From the NCBI GenBank assembly GCA_965218625.1, contig CBDCLG010000016.1, positions 1 to 64,000 of the forward strand: a DNA stretch of 64,000 nt, written 5' to 3'. A model generated the notes under the pieces. The model was not told where the DNA came from and ran no database searches. It saw nothing but the letters and a program-made list of their open reading frames with translations. Shown one piece after another: positions 46,090-55,062 of this stretch. Source of the DNA: Bin5 sp965218625. Its GTDB lineage: Bacteria; Chloroflexota; Anaerolineae; Caldilineales; Caldilineaceae. How positions within the stretch are numbered: position 1 is the stretch's first letter; the number at the start of each line of letters is the position of its first letter. The translations under genes were made by a program, and so were the position numbers.

Positions 46090-46471
46090 TCATTCCAGAT
46101 CGGCAATCGAATTCTGGACTGCGGCAAACGTGTCTTCGATGTCCTGTTCAGTGTGCGGGAGCGTCCGGGATATCGTGTGGTTGGGATGTAGTTGTAGTAC
46201 CGCGCCTGCCAGCGCCGGAGCATGGCGATGCAATAATCCTTGTCCTCTTCCTCGATTACCGGCGTGGGCATTGGCCCCGTGCCGGTCAGCCGGTGGCCGG
46301 GGCCGCCCTCTTCGCAGGCGGCGTTCACGGCCTCGATCAGGCGGCTGCCGATCTTCCACCTGTAGCCGATGCCGTCGCCACGACATCGAGAGGTAGCAGC
46401 GTCTCCGGCCAGACATAGAAGGCGTGGGTTCGGTAACGTTCGCGTGTCGCGGCAATCTGATCGACACTCAT
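46090..46471 (-). pseudogene. PhyH::aminotransferase deletion remnant
   Basis: The first 32 codons (MSVDQIAATRERYRTHAFYV to LLPLDVVA) resemble the start of the phytanoyl-CoA dioxygenase encoded at 55893. They run directly, near 46380, into the C-terminal part of a class III aminotransferase (DGIGYRWKIGSRLIEAVNAA, GTGPMPTPVIEEEDKDYC, HTEQDIEDTFAAVQNSIADL), which matches the end of the gene at 53599. One further frameshift lies near 46200. The order PhyH then aminotransferase is the same as in the intact pair, so a deletion has removed the end of PhyH and most of the aminotransferase. No functional product is expected. Confidence 0.85.
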
Positions 46472-46530
46472 CCGTTTCCCCGGGTTCGGCTGCTTTCTGT
46501 TTCTGGGTGATGCACGCTCAGGCACGAGCG

Positions 46531-46603
46531 CGAGATCAGTTCAACAAGCGGGCAACCTTCCCCAATATACAACTCTTTGGGGCGGGGGCAAACCTTTGCG
46601 GAG
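46531..46603 (-). promoter_or_regulatory. Upstream region shared by the two PhyH genes, remnant copy
   Basis: About 73 bases closely resemble 55939-56012, the region upstream of the intact PhyH gene. On the minus strand both contain a promoter-like pair, TTTGCC (46587-46592) and TATATT (46564-46569), with a 17-base spacer. Conservation of these elements suggests they are the PhyH promoter, retained after the genes behind it were deleted. Confidence 0.6.
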
Positions 46604-46678
46604 GGCAGCCAAAAACCAGCCCGGCCGGCTCCCAGGCCGGCGACACGAAGGTGCAAGGCGTACAAGAAAACAGGGCTC

Positions 46679-46709
46679 TTGACAGCCATTGTTCTAAATG
46701 ATATATAAT
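46679..46709 (+). promoter_or_regulatory. Sigma-70-type promoter of the amidohydrolase/ABC operon
   Basis: TTGACA at 46679-46684 is followed after 17 bases by TATATA (46702-46707), which overlaps TATAAT (46704-46709, spacer 19). It points toward the amidohydrolase gene that starts 97 bases further on, with the transporter genes behind it. Confidence 0.65.
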
Positions 46710-46805
46710 CAGGAATCTTCAAACAGTTCTCCATAGTTCACAACGTGCCTTCAAGCCGTACGGCTTACCTCAGACGGCCTGTGGCAGAGAGGAGACACGG
46801 TCCTC

Positions 46806-47897
46806 GTGATTATCGACGCCCACGCCCACGCATTTCCGCGCTTTGGTACGGATTCCGGCGACCAGACCGCTAAGACACAACTTCAGATTATCCAACATCA
46901 CGTGCAGTTCCATGTCCAGGGCTGGCGGCGGCGCAGCGATGGAAGCCGTGCGGACCCGGCGATGCTGATGCCAAGCGGCGACGCAATTGCTGACATGCCC
47001 GAAGTCAACTTGCGCATCGGCCAGTACGGGCAGTTGGAATGCACTGTGGATGGTGAGGAGTATTACCTGCAGTGGTACCCATGTTGGTTCCGAGACATGA
47101 CCGCGCCGCCCGAACTCATGGTTACGAACATGGACTACCTGGGCGTGGACAAAGCGGTGCTGCAACACGACCATGTCTACGGAAGTCTCAACGAGTACCT
47201 GAGCGAAGTGATGCAGCGTTATCCGGACCGATATCTCCCCCTGGCGCAGATCCGCGAATGGGAGGCCGACCAGGAGGAGCAGCTGAAGCGGCTGGAACAT
47301 GCAATCGAGACGTTGGGCTTGAAGGGGCTCTACTTCATGGTCGAGGCATTTGCCTTTACCGGGTTTGTAGACAACCTGGATGACGCCAAGTTCGAACCGT
47401 TATGGGATGCGGTCCGCCGCCTGCAGATCCCTGTTTTCTGGTACCTTTACACGAGCCATCGCGATCGCTTCGGCGGCTACATGGAGCAGGTACGACGCCT
47501 CGACCGTTGGGCCAAAGCGAACGCGGACATTCCTTGCGTATTCACGCACGGCCTGGAGACGATTGCCATTCGGCCCAAATCGGAGCGTTTCGACATCCCC
47601 GAAGAGGTCTTGACCTGCCTGAAGAACCCCAACATCTCCCTGGAGGTGATGTTGCATCTGATGGCGCCAGATACAGCCTATCCATTTCCCTGGGCCCAGG
47701 ACACGCTGAAGCTCCTCTATGACGAATTGGGACCTGAAAAGCTGCTGTGGGGCTCCGATATGCCCGCGGCTGAGCGCAATGTAACCTACCGCCAGTCGAT
47801 GGACTATGTTCGGCTTCACGCCGACTTCATGTCCGAAGGGGACAAGGCGCTCTTTTTTGGTGGAAATGCCGCGCGCCTGTTCAAACTGGATGCCTGA
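46806..47897 (+). CDS. Amidohydrolase-2-family metal-dependent hydrolase
   Basis: A 363-residue TIM-barrel hydrolase or decarboxylase. MIIDAHAHAFPRFG gives the HxH metal ligands. VFTHGLETI and LLWGSDMPAAERN give later ligands, including the conserved Asp in GSDMP. The start is GTG 46806, ten bases after GGAGA. An unusual insertion near residues 25-75 lengthens the first loop. It heads an operon with a sugar-type ABC transporter, so it probably processes the imported compound (lactone, cyclic imide or carboxylated ring). Confidence 0.88.
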   Translation: MIIDAHAHAFPRFGTDSGDQTAKTQLQIIQHHVQFHVQGWRRRSDGSRADPAMLMPSGDAIADMPEVNLRIGQYGQLECTVDGEEYYLQWYPCWFRDMTAPPELMVTNMDYLGVDKAVLQHDHVYGSLNEYLSEVMQRYPDRYLPLAQIREWEADQEEQLKRLEHAIETLGLKGLYFMVEAFAFTGFVDNLDDAKFEPLWDAVRRLQIPVFWYLYTSHRDRFGGYMEQVRRLDRWAKANADIPCVFTHGLETIAIRPKSERFDIPEEVLTCLKNPNISLEVMLHLMAPDTAYPFPWAQDTLKLLYDELGPEKLLWGSDMPAAERNVTYRQSMDYVRLHADFMSEGDKALFFGGNAARLFKLDA

Positions 47898-48057
47898 ATG
47901 TAGAACAGGGCGAATGGAATGGGAGGCGTATGGCGAGGAAAAGGGGGTGATTGCCGGCCAATCTGAATGCGGGACTCAATGTGGCTTCGGCCAGGTCAGA
48001 TTCCAGCTTTGCCGTAATCGTGACCGAAAGAGATTCTTAGCTATGAGGAGGCAGACA

Positions 48058-49410
48058 ATGATTGGTTCAAATCGTGTTTCTCGCCGCCAGTTTCTGAAGC
48101 TCGCAGGTATTGGTGCCGGAACGTCCCTCCTTGCTGCTTGTGCACCAGTAGCCCCTGAGCCACAGTCGGACGCAGGAGAAGCTGCTCCCGCCGAAGAGAT
48201 GATGAAGAAGATCACGATTCTGTCGCAGCCGTCACCGCCGGAAGCCAAGGGCATGTTGCCGGCCTTCAAGGAGGCTACGGGCATCGAAGGGGAGTGGAAC
48301 GAAATCCCGTTCTCCGACTTGCAGGCCAAATACGCCACCATTCTGGCCGGCCAAGACTCCTCATTCGACGTTCTTTACAGCTGGGACGGTCTCACCGCTC
48401 TCTTTGGCGCGAGCTTATATGATCCGCTGAACGAGCATATCGACCAGGCTGTGCTGGATGACATCCCCGTCCCCGTTGTCAAGGACGCCACTGTCGGTGG
48501 AAGTCTGCGGGTCGTCCCCTTCAGCGTGCTTGTGTATGTCGGCTTTTACAATAAGGACATTTTTGAAGAGGCCGGCTTCGATCCCGAGAGTCCACCCGAA
48601 AGCTGGCAAGAGGTATTCGAGATGGCTCCGGCGCTCAACAAGGACACCACGGGCGACGGACAGACCGACCACTACACCTGGCTATGGCCCCTGCAAAGCT
48701 CCAATGGCGTATTTGTCTTCTACGCCATTTTCCTGAACGGGGCGAATGGCGCGATGTACAGCCCGGACTTCATGTCGGTCGCATTCAACAGCAGCGAAGG
48801 TTTGGACGCGATGCAGGCGGTCTATGATGCGCTCGTGACCTATGAAGTGATGGATCCCGCCGGCTGGGGTATCGGGACCAACGAGGAGGCCCACATTGTG
48901 TATGCGCAGGGCCTGTGCGCCATGCAGGTCGACCCAGGGCGGTACCACGGCCTCTATAACGAGAACGAGGAAAAGTCCAAGATTGTCGGGCGCACGCAGC
49001 TAGGTCTGGTTCCCGGCATCAACCTTCGGAGCGGGTCCAGCGGCGCCAACATTGGCTACGGAATCAACAGATTCTCCGAGAACAAGGAGGCCGGGCTCGA
49101 ATACCTGAGGTACTTCTCCAGCTTGGAGGCCCAGCGTGAGATGGGCCTTACGACAACGCAGCTGCCTGTGCGCATGTCGGTCCTGGCTGACCCGGAGGTG
49201 CAGTCTACCAATCCGGTGGCAAGCATCACCTCGGAGCAGGCCAACTACCCGGCCTCGCGCTTTGGCTCGCCGGTGTACTTCGACGTTGCCGCCGTCTTCG
49301 ACGAGCAGATTCAGAACATGAAGAACGGCGACATTTCACCCCAGGAGGCACTGGAGATGACTGCTGCGGAATCTCAGGCCCTGCTCGACGATTTCTGGCA
49401 GAGTCAGTAA
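48058..49410 (+). CDS. ABC transporter substrate-binding lipoprotein, family 1
   Basis: A 450-residue binding protein. The N-terminus carries a twin-arginine motif (VSRRQFLKLAGIGAG) and the lipobox LLAAC with Cys28, so it is exported folded and lipid-anchored. The mature part, starting near KKITILSQPSPPEAKGM, follows the family 1 (sugar/glycerol-phosphate-type) layout. ATG 48058 was chosen because AGGAGG lies just before it; an upstream ATG at 48043 overlaps that site. It is followed by a stem-loop and the fused permease gene. Ligand is probably a sugar-like solute. Confidence 0.92.
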   Translation: MIGSNRVSRRQFLKLAGIGAGTSLLAACAPVAPEPQSDAGEAAPAEEMMKKITILSQPSPPEAKGMLPAFKEATGIEGEWNEIPFSDLQAKYATILAGQDSSFDVLYSWDGLTALFGASLYDPLNEHIDQAVLDDIPVPVVKDATVGGSLRVVPFSVLVYVGFYNKDIFEEAGFDPESPPESWQEVFEMAPALNKDTTGDGQTDHYTWLWPLQSSNGVFVFYAIFLNGANGAMYSPDFMSVAFNSSEGLDAMQAVYDALVTYEVMDPAGWGIGTNEEAHIVYAQGLCAMQVDPGRYHGLYNENEEKSKIVGRTQLGLVPGINLRSGSSGANIGYGINRFSENKEAGLEYLRYFSSLEAQREMGLTTTQLPVRMSVLADPEVQSTNPVASITSEQANYPASRFGSPVYFDVAAVFDEQIQNMKNGDISPQEALEMTAAESQALLDDFWQSQ

Positions 49411-49418
49411 CTCCCCCT

Positions 49419-49443
49419 GAGGCGTGCCACCCCGGCACGCCTC
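49419..49443. other. Perfect 10-bp stem-loop after the binding-protein gene
   Basis: GAGGCGTGCC and GGCACGCCTC enclose the loop ACCCC, beginning nine bases past the binding-protein stop and ending 20 bases before the permease start. The T content that follows (ACTCTTCTT) is weak for a terminator. It probably lowers permease expression or protects the upstream message, as at 10310-10347. Confidence 0.7.
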
Positions 49444-49463
49444 ACTCTTCTTGAACCTGCGCT

Positions 49464-51389
49464 ATGACTCGCGCCTCTTCCCCTGGCAGCGCCACACCGT
49501 TGCCCGGCCGGGGTCTTGCCGCCCTTTCCCGCCGCATTAACCGCTTGAGTCCAACGCGCTTTGCGCTTCTTATGATCGCTCCGGGCGCCCTGCTGCTCGT
49601 GGTTTTTGTTGTGCTGCCGATACTCTATTCGAGCGTGATGAGCCTGCAGAGCATCAACCTGGTCCGAGCGGAACAGACGCGGCCATTTGTCGGTCTTGAT
49701 AACTTCGTCAAGGCCCTGAGCGATGATCTCTTCTGGGCTTCTCTGGGACGCTCTTTCTATGTCGCGGTCGTGCGCGTCATCCTCACGGTGGGGCTGGGAC
49801 TCTTTTTTGCCCTGCTACTGAACGAGAAGTTTGTGGGGCGGGGGCTGTTGCGCGTCATCATTCTCGTGCCCTGGGCGATCGCGCCGGTCGTCGGCGCGCT
49901 GATGTGGCAACTGATCTTCAATGCCAAGTACGGCGTTCTCAATGCGATCCTGCTTGCTGTAGGCGCGATCACCTCCTACGTGGCCTGGATGGGCAATCCA
50001 CTGCTATCCATTCACATAGTGATCCTGGTGGAGACGTGGCGGGCTGTGCCCTTTGCCGCGCTGTTCCTGCTGGCGGCGATGCAATCGATTCCCGCCTCCC
50101 AATACCGGGCGGCGAAGGTTGACGGCGCAAATGCGTGGCAGTGCCTGCGTTTCATCACCTTGCCCGCGTTGCGAAAGACGATCCTCATTCTCGTCCTGGT
50201 TGAAACGATCTGGGCTCTCCAGCTGTTCGACACGCTTTACATTTTGACCCAGGGTGGGCCGGGGCTAAAGACGACGGTGCTGACCTATTTGGTTTTTACA
50301 CAGGCTTTTGAGAGTCTGAAACTGGGCTACGCCTCGGCCATCGGCCTGCTCCTGTTCATGTGCATATTGCTGAGCGCCGGCGTCATCTTCTGGCTCATCG
50401 TGCGCGAGCAGAGAGCGCGACTGCCGGTGGAGAAACGCGGTCGCGCAGAGGGAAGGCCGGATGCTTCTCGCCGAGCCCAGATGTGGACTTTGCGGGAGGT
50501 GGGTCAACTCCCTCTTCTGGATGGGGGCAAGGTCCGCCGTCGGTTGTTTTACGTGACACCGGCCCTTTCCACTCTGTTGCGCCGGGTGGGCCTGTCAGCC
50601 GGCATCGTTTTCATGCTGGTGTGGACATTGCTGCCCTTCGTCTGGACCGCCATCGTCAGCGTTCAGCCGATGGTCAATGTTACGTCGGTGCCGCCGGAGA
50701 TCGGCCTGCGTTCGGTCAACCTGGAGCAGTACCAGGTGCAGCTGGAGGACGCCTCCTTCGTGCTGACCGTTCGAAACAGCATCGTGGTCGCCCTCATTAC
50801 GACCGCGCTGTGTATAGCCATTGGTTCTCTGGCCGCATACCCCCTGGCCCGCATGCAACTGCCTTATCGAAATTTTTTCATGGGCCTGGCGGTGTCCACG
50901 CGCATGGTGCCGGCGGTGACTCTGTTGATTCCGCTCTTTCTGGTCGTCCGCCGGCTGGGCCTCATCGACACGCTGCCCTCTCTGATCCTGGTCTACACGG
51001 CGTTTTTCCTGCCTTACATATTGTGGATGTTGCGCAATTTCTTCGAGGATATGCCGCGCTCGCTGGAGTCGGCTGCCATGGTTGACGGCTGTTCACGCCT
51101 GGGAACGCTGGCACGCATCATCCTGCCGGTCTCGGCCCCGGGCGTCACGGCGACGGCTATCTTCTGCCTGATCGTCAGCTGGAATGAGTTCCTGTTCGCA
51201 TTGGTGCTCACAACGCGTTCGGCCAAAACGTTGATAGTCAAGATAGCAGAGTATCGCGGCCTGTGGGACTTGCCGCTCAACAAACTGGCTGCCGGGGGTG
51301 TCATGGCGATCCTGCCGATCCTGCTGATCGTGTTCTTGTTGAGCAAGCAGATCATCAGGGGGCTTACCGAAGGGGCTGTCAAAGGATAG
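49464..51389 (+). CDS. Fused sugar-type ABC permease (MalF-like plus MalG-like)
   Basis: A 641-residue protein carrying both permease subunits of a sugar-type importer in one chain. Residues 30-315 form a MalF/UgpA-like half with the coupling loop AAKVDGANAWQCLRFITLP at 217-235. Residues 376-641 form a MalG/UgpE-like half with SAAMVDGCSRLGTLARIILP at about 536-555. A charged linker (about 316-375, with REQRARLPVEKRGRAEGRPD) joins them in the cytoplasm. Each half is nearly full length, and the linker is in frame with no internal stop, so this is a true fusion in the sequence. It lies between the binding-protein and ATPase genes. Confidence 0.92.
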   Translation: MTRASSPGSATPLPGRGLAALSRRINRLSPTRFALLMIAPGALLLVVFVVLPILYSSVMSLQSINLVRAEQTRPFVGLDNFVKALSDDLFWASLGRSFYVAVVRVILTVGLGLFFALLLNEKFVGRGLLRVIILVPWAIAPVVGALMWQLIFNAKYGVLNAILLAVGAITSYVAWMGNPLLSIHIVILVETWRAVPFAALFLLAAMQSIPASQYRAAKVDGANAWQCLRFITLPALRKTILILVLVETIWALQLFDTLYILTQGGPGLKTTVLTYLVFTQAFESLKLGYASAIGLLLFMCILLSAGVIFWLIVREQRARLPVEKRGRAEGRPDASRRAQMWTLREVGQLPLLDGGKVRRRLFYVTPALSTLLRRVGLSAGIVFMLVWTLLPFVWTAIVSVQPMVNVTSVPPEIGLRSVNLEQYQVQLEDASFVLTVRNSIVVALITTALCIAIGSLAAYPLARMQLPYRNFFMGLAVSTRMVPAVTLLIPLFLVVRRLGLIDTLPSLILVYTAFFLPYILWMLRNFFEDMPRSLESAAMVDGCSRLGTLARIILPVSAPGVTATAIFCLIVSWNEFLFALVLTTRSAKTLIVKIAEYRGLWDLPLNKLAAGGVMAILPILLIVFLLSKQIIRGLTEGAVKG

Positions 51390-51398
51390 GAGGGTGCG

Positions 51399-52502
51399 AT
51401 GGCAGAACTTGAGCTGCGTGATCTGTGCAAGAATTTCGGCCAGGTGCGGGCGGTGCAAAACTTGAATGTAATCGCGGCGGATGGCGAATTCGTCACCTTA
51501 CTGGGGCCGTCCGGGTGCGGCAAGTCGACGACGCTGAATTTGATTGCGGGTTTGGAAAAGCCCACGTCCGGCGATATCTATCTCGGCGGTTCGCGCATTA
51601 CAGACCTGCCGCCCAACGAGCGGGGAATCGGCATGGTATTCCAGGATTACGCGCTCTACCCGCATATGAGCGTATTCGACAACATCGCGTTCAGCCTGAA
51701 GCTGCGCCGCGTGCTGCGCAGTGAGATCGAGCGGATGGTCCGGTACGTCAGCAAACTGCTCGACATCGAGCATCTTCTGGAGCGGCGCACTGCGCAGCTA
51801 TCGGGCGGTCAACAGCAGCGGGTGGCGGTGGCGCGGGCGCTGGCGAAGCAGCCTCAGATCTTTCTGTTTGACGAGCCGCTTTCCAATCTGGATGCTGCGC
51901 TCAGGGTGCGCATGCGCACGGAAATCAGGCGCTTACACCTGCAGCTGCAGACGACGAGCGTCTTCGTGACGCACGATCAGGAAGAGGCAATGACCATCTC
52001 TGACCGCATCGCGGTGATGCGCGAAGGGCGGCTTGAGCAGCTTGACACGCCGATGGAAATCTACAGGCGCCCGCGCTCGCTCTTCGTCGCAACATTCATC
52101 GGCAAGCCGGGCATGAATGTGCTTCAAGGCGAACTGCGAGCGGATGGCGGTGGTCTTTCCTTCGCGGCCCAGGGTCTTGAAATGCAGTGGTCATCGCGGC
52201 AAGAGGCGCGGCTGGACAAGCCCTGGAGTGGAGAAGCCGGCATTGGCGTGCGGGCCGAGGACGTTATTCTGCGAGATTCCGGGGCAATAAAGCCTGCGGA
52301 AGGCTCGTTCACGGCGGAGGTGAGCCTGGTTGAACCGATAGGATCGGACAGCTTTGTGGAAGTATCGAGAGATTGGCTGCGGCTTCTCGCGCGCGTGAGT
52401 CCTGAGCGACAGTTCCAGCGGGGACAGAAGGTCCAGGTGGAAGCGCCGGCAGCGAAACTGCACATATTTGAATCGGAGACGGATCTGCGCCTGAACGGAT
52501 AG
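51399..52502 (+). CDS. ABC transporter ATP-binding protein, MalK/UgpC-type
   Basis: A 367-residue ATPase. It has Walker A GPSGCGKST (36-44), the Q-loop in GMVFQDYALYPHM, the signature LSGGQQQRVAVARAL, Walker B IFLFDEPLSNLD and the H-loop THDQEEAMT. The C-terminal third is a TOBE-type regulatory domain (IGVRAEDVILRD, EVSLVEPIGSDSFVEVS) as in sugar importers. ATG 51399 lies nine bases after the permease stop. It completes the transporter with the binding protein and the fused permease, and its TOBE domain could also receive inhibitory signals. Confidence 0.95.
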   Translation: MAELELRDLCKNFGQVRAVQNLNVIAADGEFVTLLGPSGCGKSTTLNLIAGLEKPTSGDIYLGGSRITDLPPNERGIGMVFQDYALYPHMSVFDNIAFSLKLRRVLRSEIERMVRYVSKLLDIEHLLERRTAQLSGGQQQRVAVARALAKQPQIFLFDEPLSNLDAALRVRMRTEIRRLHLQLQTTSVFVTHDQEEAMTISDRIAVMREGRLEQLDTPMEIYRRPRSLFVATFIGKPGMNVLQGELRADGGGLSFAAQGLEMQWSSRQEARLDKPWSGEAGIGVRAEDVILRDSGAIKPAEGSFTAEVSLVEPIGSDSFVEVSRDWLRLLARVSPERQFQRGQKVQVEAPAAKLHIFESETDLRLNG

Positions 52503-52670
52503 GATTGGACCGAGGCGAAACAGCGCCTGCCAGAAGGCTCTCGGATTTGCGTCGACGTCTTCAATGGACCGAGCGACGAAACTGGCGCGTTTTCTTGCTG
52601 AGGAGCTGATGCGGCACGCCCCCAGCCTGCGCCAGCGGGCGCGTTCGACGGGAAAGTCTCGAGGCAGTGG

Positions 52671-52716
52671 GTGCGGCCGAGGCGGCGGCGCGAAGCGCAA
52701 CCGGGGCTTTGGTCAT
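52671..52716 (-). pseudogene. Aldo/keto reductase 5' fragment
   Basis: Starting at the ATG at 52716, about 46 bases closely match the beginning of the aldo/keto reductase gene at 46077 (shared CGCCGCCGCCTCGGCCGCAC). Similarity then ends. It lies two bases past the ThuA-like gene stop. It suggests an aldo/keto reductase gene once followed the PhyH-aminotransferase-ThuA group here, as one still follows the remnant at 46.1 kb. The rest of the 52503-52718 gap shows nothing else. Confidence 0.5.
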
Positions 52717-52718
52717 CG

Positions 52719-53378
52719 TCATACTACTGAGCTGTCGTTCGAGTTGCACCAGGCAATGCAGTTGCGCAGCAGAGCCTGGAACGAAGGGTGGCGCCATACC
52801 TCGGGGTTGTGGCCCGGCGTCAGGATGCCCACGCGCCCCTTGCCCTCGGTACGTGTCCAACCCGCCGGCTGCCTGCCATGCTCCGACTCGCTGTGGAGGA
52901 AGAGATCGACGTCCGGGTCGTTCATCTCCATCATGTAATGCTCGTCCTGCAACGTGAAGGCCGCGCTGCCGGATGCCAGAGGATGCCCGGCAAGAGGCGC
53001 AACCGTGACGGGGCACTGCGGCGGATGGCCGGTGAAGACGCCGCCCATCAGCTCGCACAGTGAGGGCGAGTTGTCGTAAAGGGCCGTTCCGGAATGAAGG
53101 ACAAGGATTCCGTTTCCCGCGGCCACGTAGCCGGCGAAGGCCCGGCCGGTATCTTCGTCCGCCCAGGGCCCGTGCTCACTCTGCGACCGGTTGTTGGCCT
53201 TCGAAAAGATGACCAGCGGATAGCTGTCCAGGCTCGTCGCGTGCCATGCGACGGGGTTTTCCACCCAGTCAAAGGTGAGGCCGCATTCCCCCAGTTCGCC
53301 GAGCCCGTCCCGGGTCAGCGAGGCCGGATGGGCGCTGTCGTCACAGAAGACCAGGGCACGTGTCTTATCTGAGTTCAT
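52719..53378 (-). CDS. ThuA-like protein
   Basis: A 219-residue protein of the ThuA (trehalose utilisation) family, a glutamine-amidotransferase-like fold of unsettled biochemical role in sugar catabolism. It has LVIFSKANNRSQ, GNGILVLHSGTALYD, GVFTGHPPQCPVTV, FTLQDEHYMMEM and the C-terminal GRVGILTPGHNPEVWRHPSF, all family hallmarks. It lies downstream of the aminotransferase and PhyH genes on the minus strand, separated by 220 bases, and is convergent with the ABC ATPase gene. Confidence 0.85.
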   Translation of the reverse strand: MNSDKTRALVFCDDSAHPASLTRDGLGELGECGLTFDWVENPVAWHATSLDSYPLVIFSKANNRSQSEHGPWADEDTGRAFAGYVAAGNGILVLHSGTALYDNSPSLCELMGGVFTGHPPQCPVTVAPLAGHPLASGSAAFTLQDEHYMMEMNDPDVDLFLHSESEHGRQPAGWTRTEGKGRVGILTPGHNPEVWRHPSFQALLRNCIAWCNSNDSSVV

Positions 53379-53598
53379 GATTCTCCCAATGGACAGTACT
53401 TGCGTTTACAGCGATGGGTAGGGCTTTCGCCGGACTCGCGCCGCGGCTTGTGGCGTCGTCCCGGACGGTGTCCCATATGCTCCAGGTGGGCTCCTCAACG
53501 GACGCGGTGGTCATCTCCCAAAAGGGTCTGTGTTCCATCTATTTATGGACCAGGGCCGCTGAACGATTCGATTCCCGTCCAACACGAGCCGGGATGCC

Positions 53599-54807
53599 CT
53601 AGTCCAGGTCGGCGATCGAGTCCCGGACCGCCGCGATGGTGTCCTCGATGTCCTGCTCGGTGTGGGAGAGCGTGAGAAACATTGGGTGGTTGGGATGCAG
53701 GTAGAAGCCGCGCGCGAGGCAGCCCTGGAGCATGGCGATGCAGCGGTCCTTGTCCTCTTCCTGCATGATCGGGGTGGGCATCGGCCCTGTGCCGGTCAGC
53801 CGGTAGCCGAGGCCGCCCTGTTCGCAGGCCGCGTTTATCCCTTCGATCAGGCGGTTGCCGATCTTCCACTGGTAGGCGATGCCGTCGCGGCGCTTCATCT
53901 CGCGGACGACGGTCTCGATGCTCACGAGGCTGGGCAGGTCGCAGTGGAATGTCGCCGCCATCCAGCTGGACTGACACTGGGGGGATCCGAGGATCTCCTT
54001 GCGGCCGGCGACGATGCTGCCGGGGTAGCCGTTGAAGCAGGCCTTGCTGAATGCAGTCAGATCGGGGGTGACGCCGTAGTACTCGCCGGCGCCGCCGAAG
54101 GCGACGCGGAAGCCGACTTTTACCTCGTCGAAGACGCAGAGCGCGCCGTACTTGTGGGAGACATCGACGCAGCCCTGTAGGAAGCCTTCAGGCGGCCCGT
54201 CGCCGCGGATCGTCTCCATGATCACGCAGGCGACCTCGTTGTCATTCTGCCTGAAGCAGTCTTCCAGGGCATCGAGGTCCGCGTAGGGGACTTCCAGTGT
54301 GAGGGGCGCGACCGCGGCCGGCGAGCCTTCGTCTTCTGTGCGCGACCAGTCGTGCCAGCCGTGATAGCCGCAGCGGATGACCTTGTCGCGGCCGGTGTAG
54401 GCGCGCGCCAACCGCACTGCAGCCGACGTCGCGGCGCTGCCGCCGATGAGGAAGCCGAGCATCTCCACCGCCGGGATCAGGTCGATCAGCATTTCTGCGA
54501 CCTCAAGCTCCTTGGGATGCGCGGTGCTGTAGATGGTACCCTCTTCCATCTGCGCCAGCACGGCCGCGTTGACAGCGGGGTCGTTGTGGCCCAGAACGAT
54601 CGGTCCGAAACCCATCAGATAATCGAGATACTCGTTGCCGTCCACGTCCCAGAAGCGGGCGCCGGATGCCCGCTGCGTGAAGACGGGGTATCCCAACTCC
54701 AGCATCTCGTGGCTGCGTTTGTGTCCCTGGCAGCCGCGCACGATCAGCTGGTCGGAGCGGTGGAGCATCTCCCGTGACTGTTCGATGTTGTAGGGTTTGA
54801 CCGGCAT
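53599..54807 (-). CDS. Class III aminotransferase (GSA-aminotransferase-like)
   Basis: A 402-residue PLP enzyme. It contains IGGSAATSAAVRLARAYTG, CGYHGWHDWSR, the PLP-binding Asp in LCVFDEVKVGFR and the Schiff-base Lys in FSKACFNGYPGSIVAG. It is shorter than typical 430-residue members but complete at both ends (MPVKPYNIEQSREML to SIADLD). It lies 255 bases after the PhyH gene. The C-terminus is duplicated in the remnant at 46.1 kb. A catabolic transaminase for an aldehyde or ketone is likely. A biosynthetic glutamate-semialdehyde role is less likely here. Confidence 0.9.
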   Translation of the reverse strand: MPVKPYNIEQSREMLHRSDQLIVRGCQGHKRSHEMLELGYPVFTQRASGARFWDVDGNEYLDYLMGFGPIVLGHNDPAVNAAVLAQMEEGTIYSTAHPKELEVAEMLIDLIPAVEMLGFLIGGSAATSAAVRLARAYTGRDKVIRCGYHGWHDWSRTEDEGSPAAVAPLTLEVPYADLDALEDCFRQNDNEVACVIMETIRGDGPPEGFLQGCVDVSHKYGALCVFDEVKVGFRVAFGGAGEYYGVTPDLTAFSKACFNGYPGSIVAGRKEILGSPQCQSSWMAATFHCDLPSLVSIETVVREMKRRDGIAYQWKIGNRLIEGINAACEQGGLGYRLTGTGPMPTPIMQEEDKDRCIAMLQGCLARGFYLHPNHPMFLTLSHTEQDIEDTIAAVRDSIADLD

Positions 54808-54896
54808 AGGCTTGGGCTCCTGTCTTGTTTCAGGTGTTACTCGCTGTATTTCGGGAGGTGCTCTGCGCTTTCTTCCTACCTAGGGCTCGTCGACAT

Positions 54897-54955
54897 TTGT
54901 CTAAACTGGGATACAATTGATTTATATGATGGACCTGATTAAAGGCGCTGGCTCC
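54897..54955 (+). repeat. 59-bp diverged dispersed repeat, copy 2
   Basis: Diverged copy of 32739-32797, the same length and orientation, ending in the identical GCGCTGGCTCC. It sits in the gap between the PhyH and aminotransferase genes, so it may separate their transcription. Confidence 0.6.
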
Positions 54956-55062
54956 CTGAGCGGGCTACGTTCACGAGAATCAATTGAGTCAGAGTCCAAA
55001 CTATTCTCAGACATCTCGTAGATGTCACCTCTCTGATTATTCCTTTGAAATTTCAACGCAAC

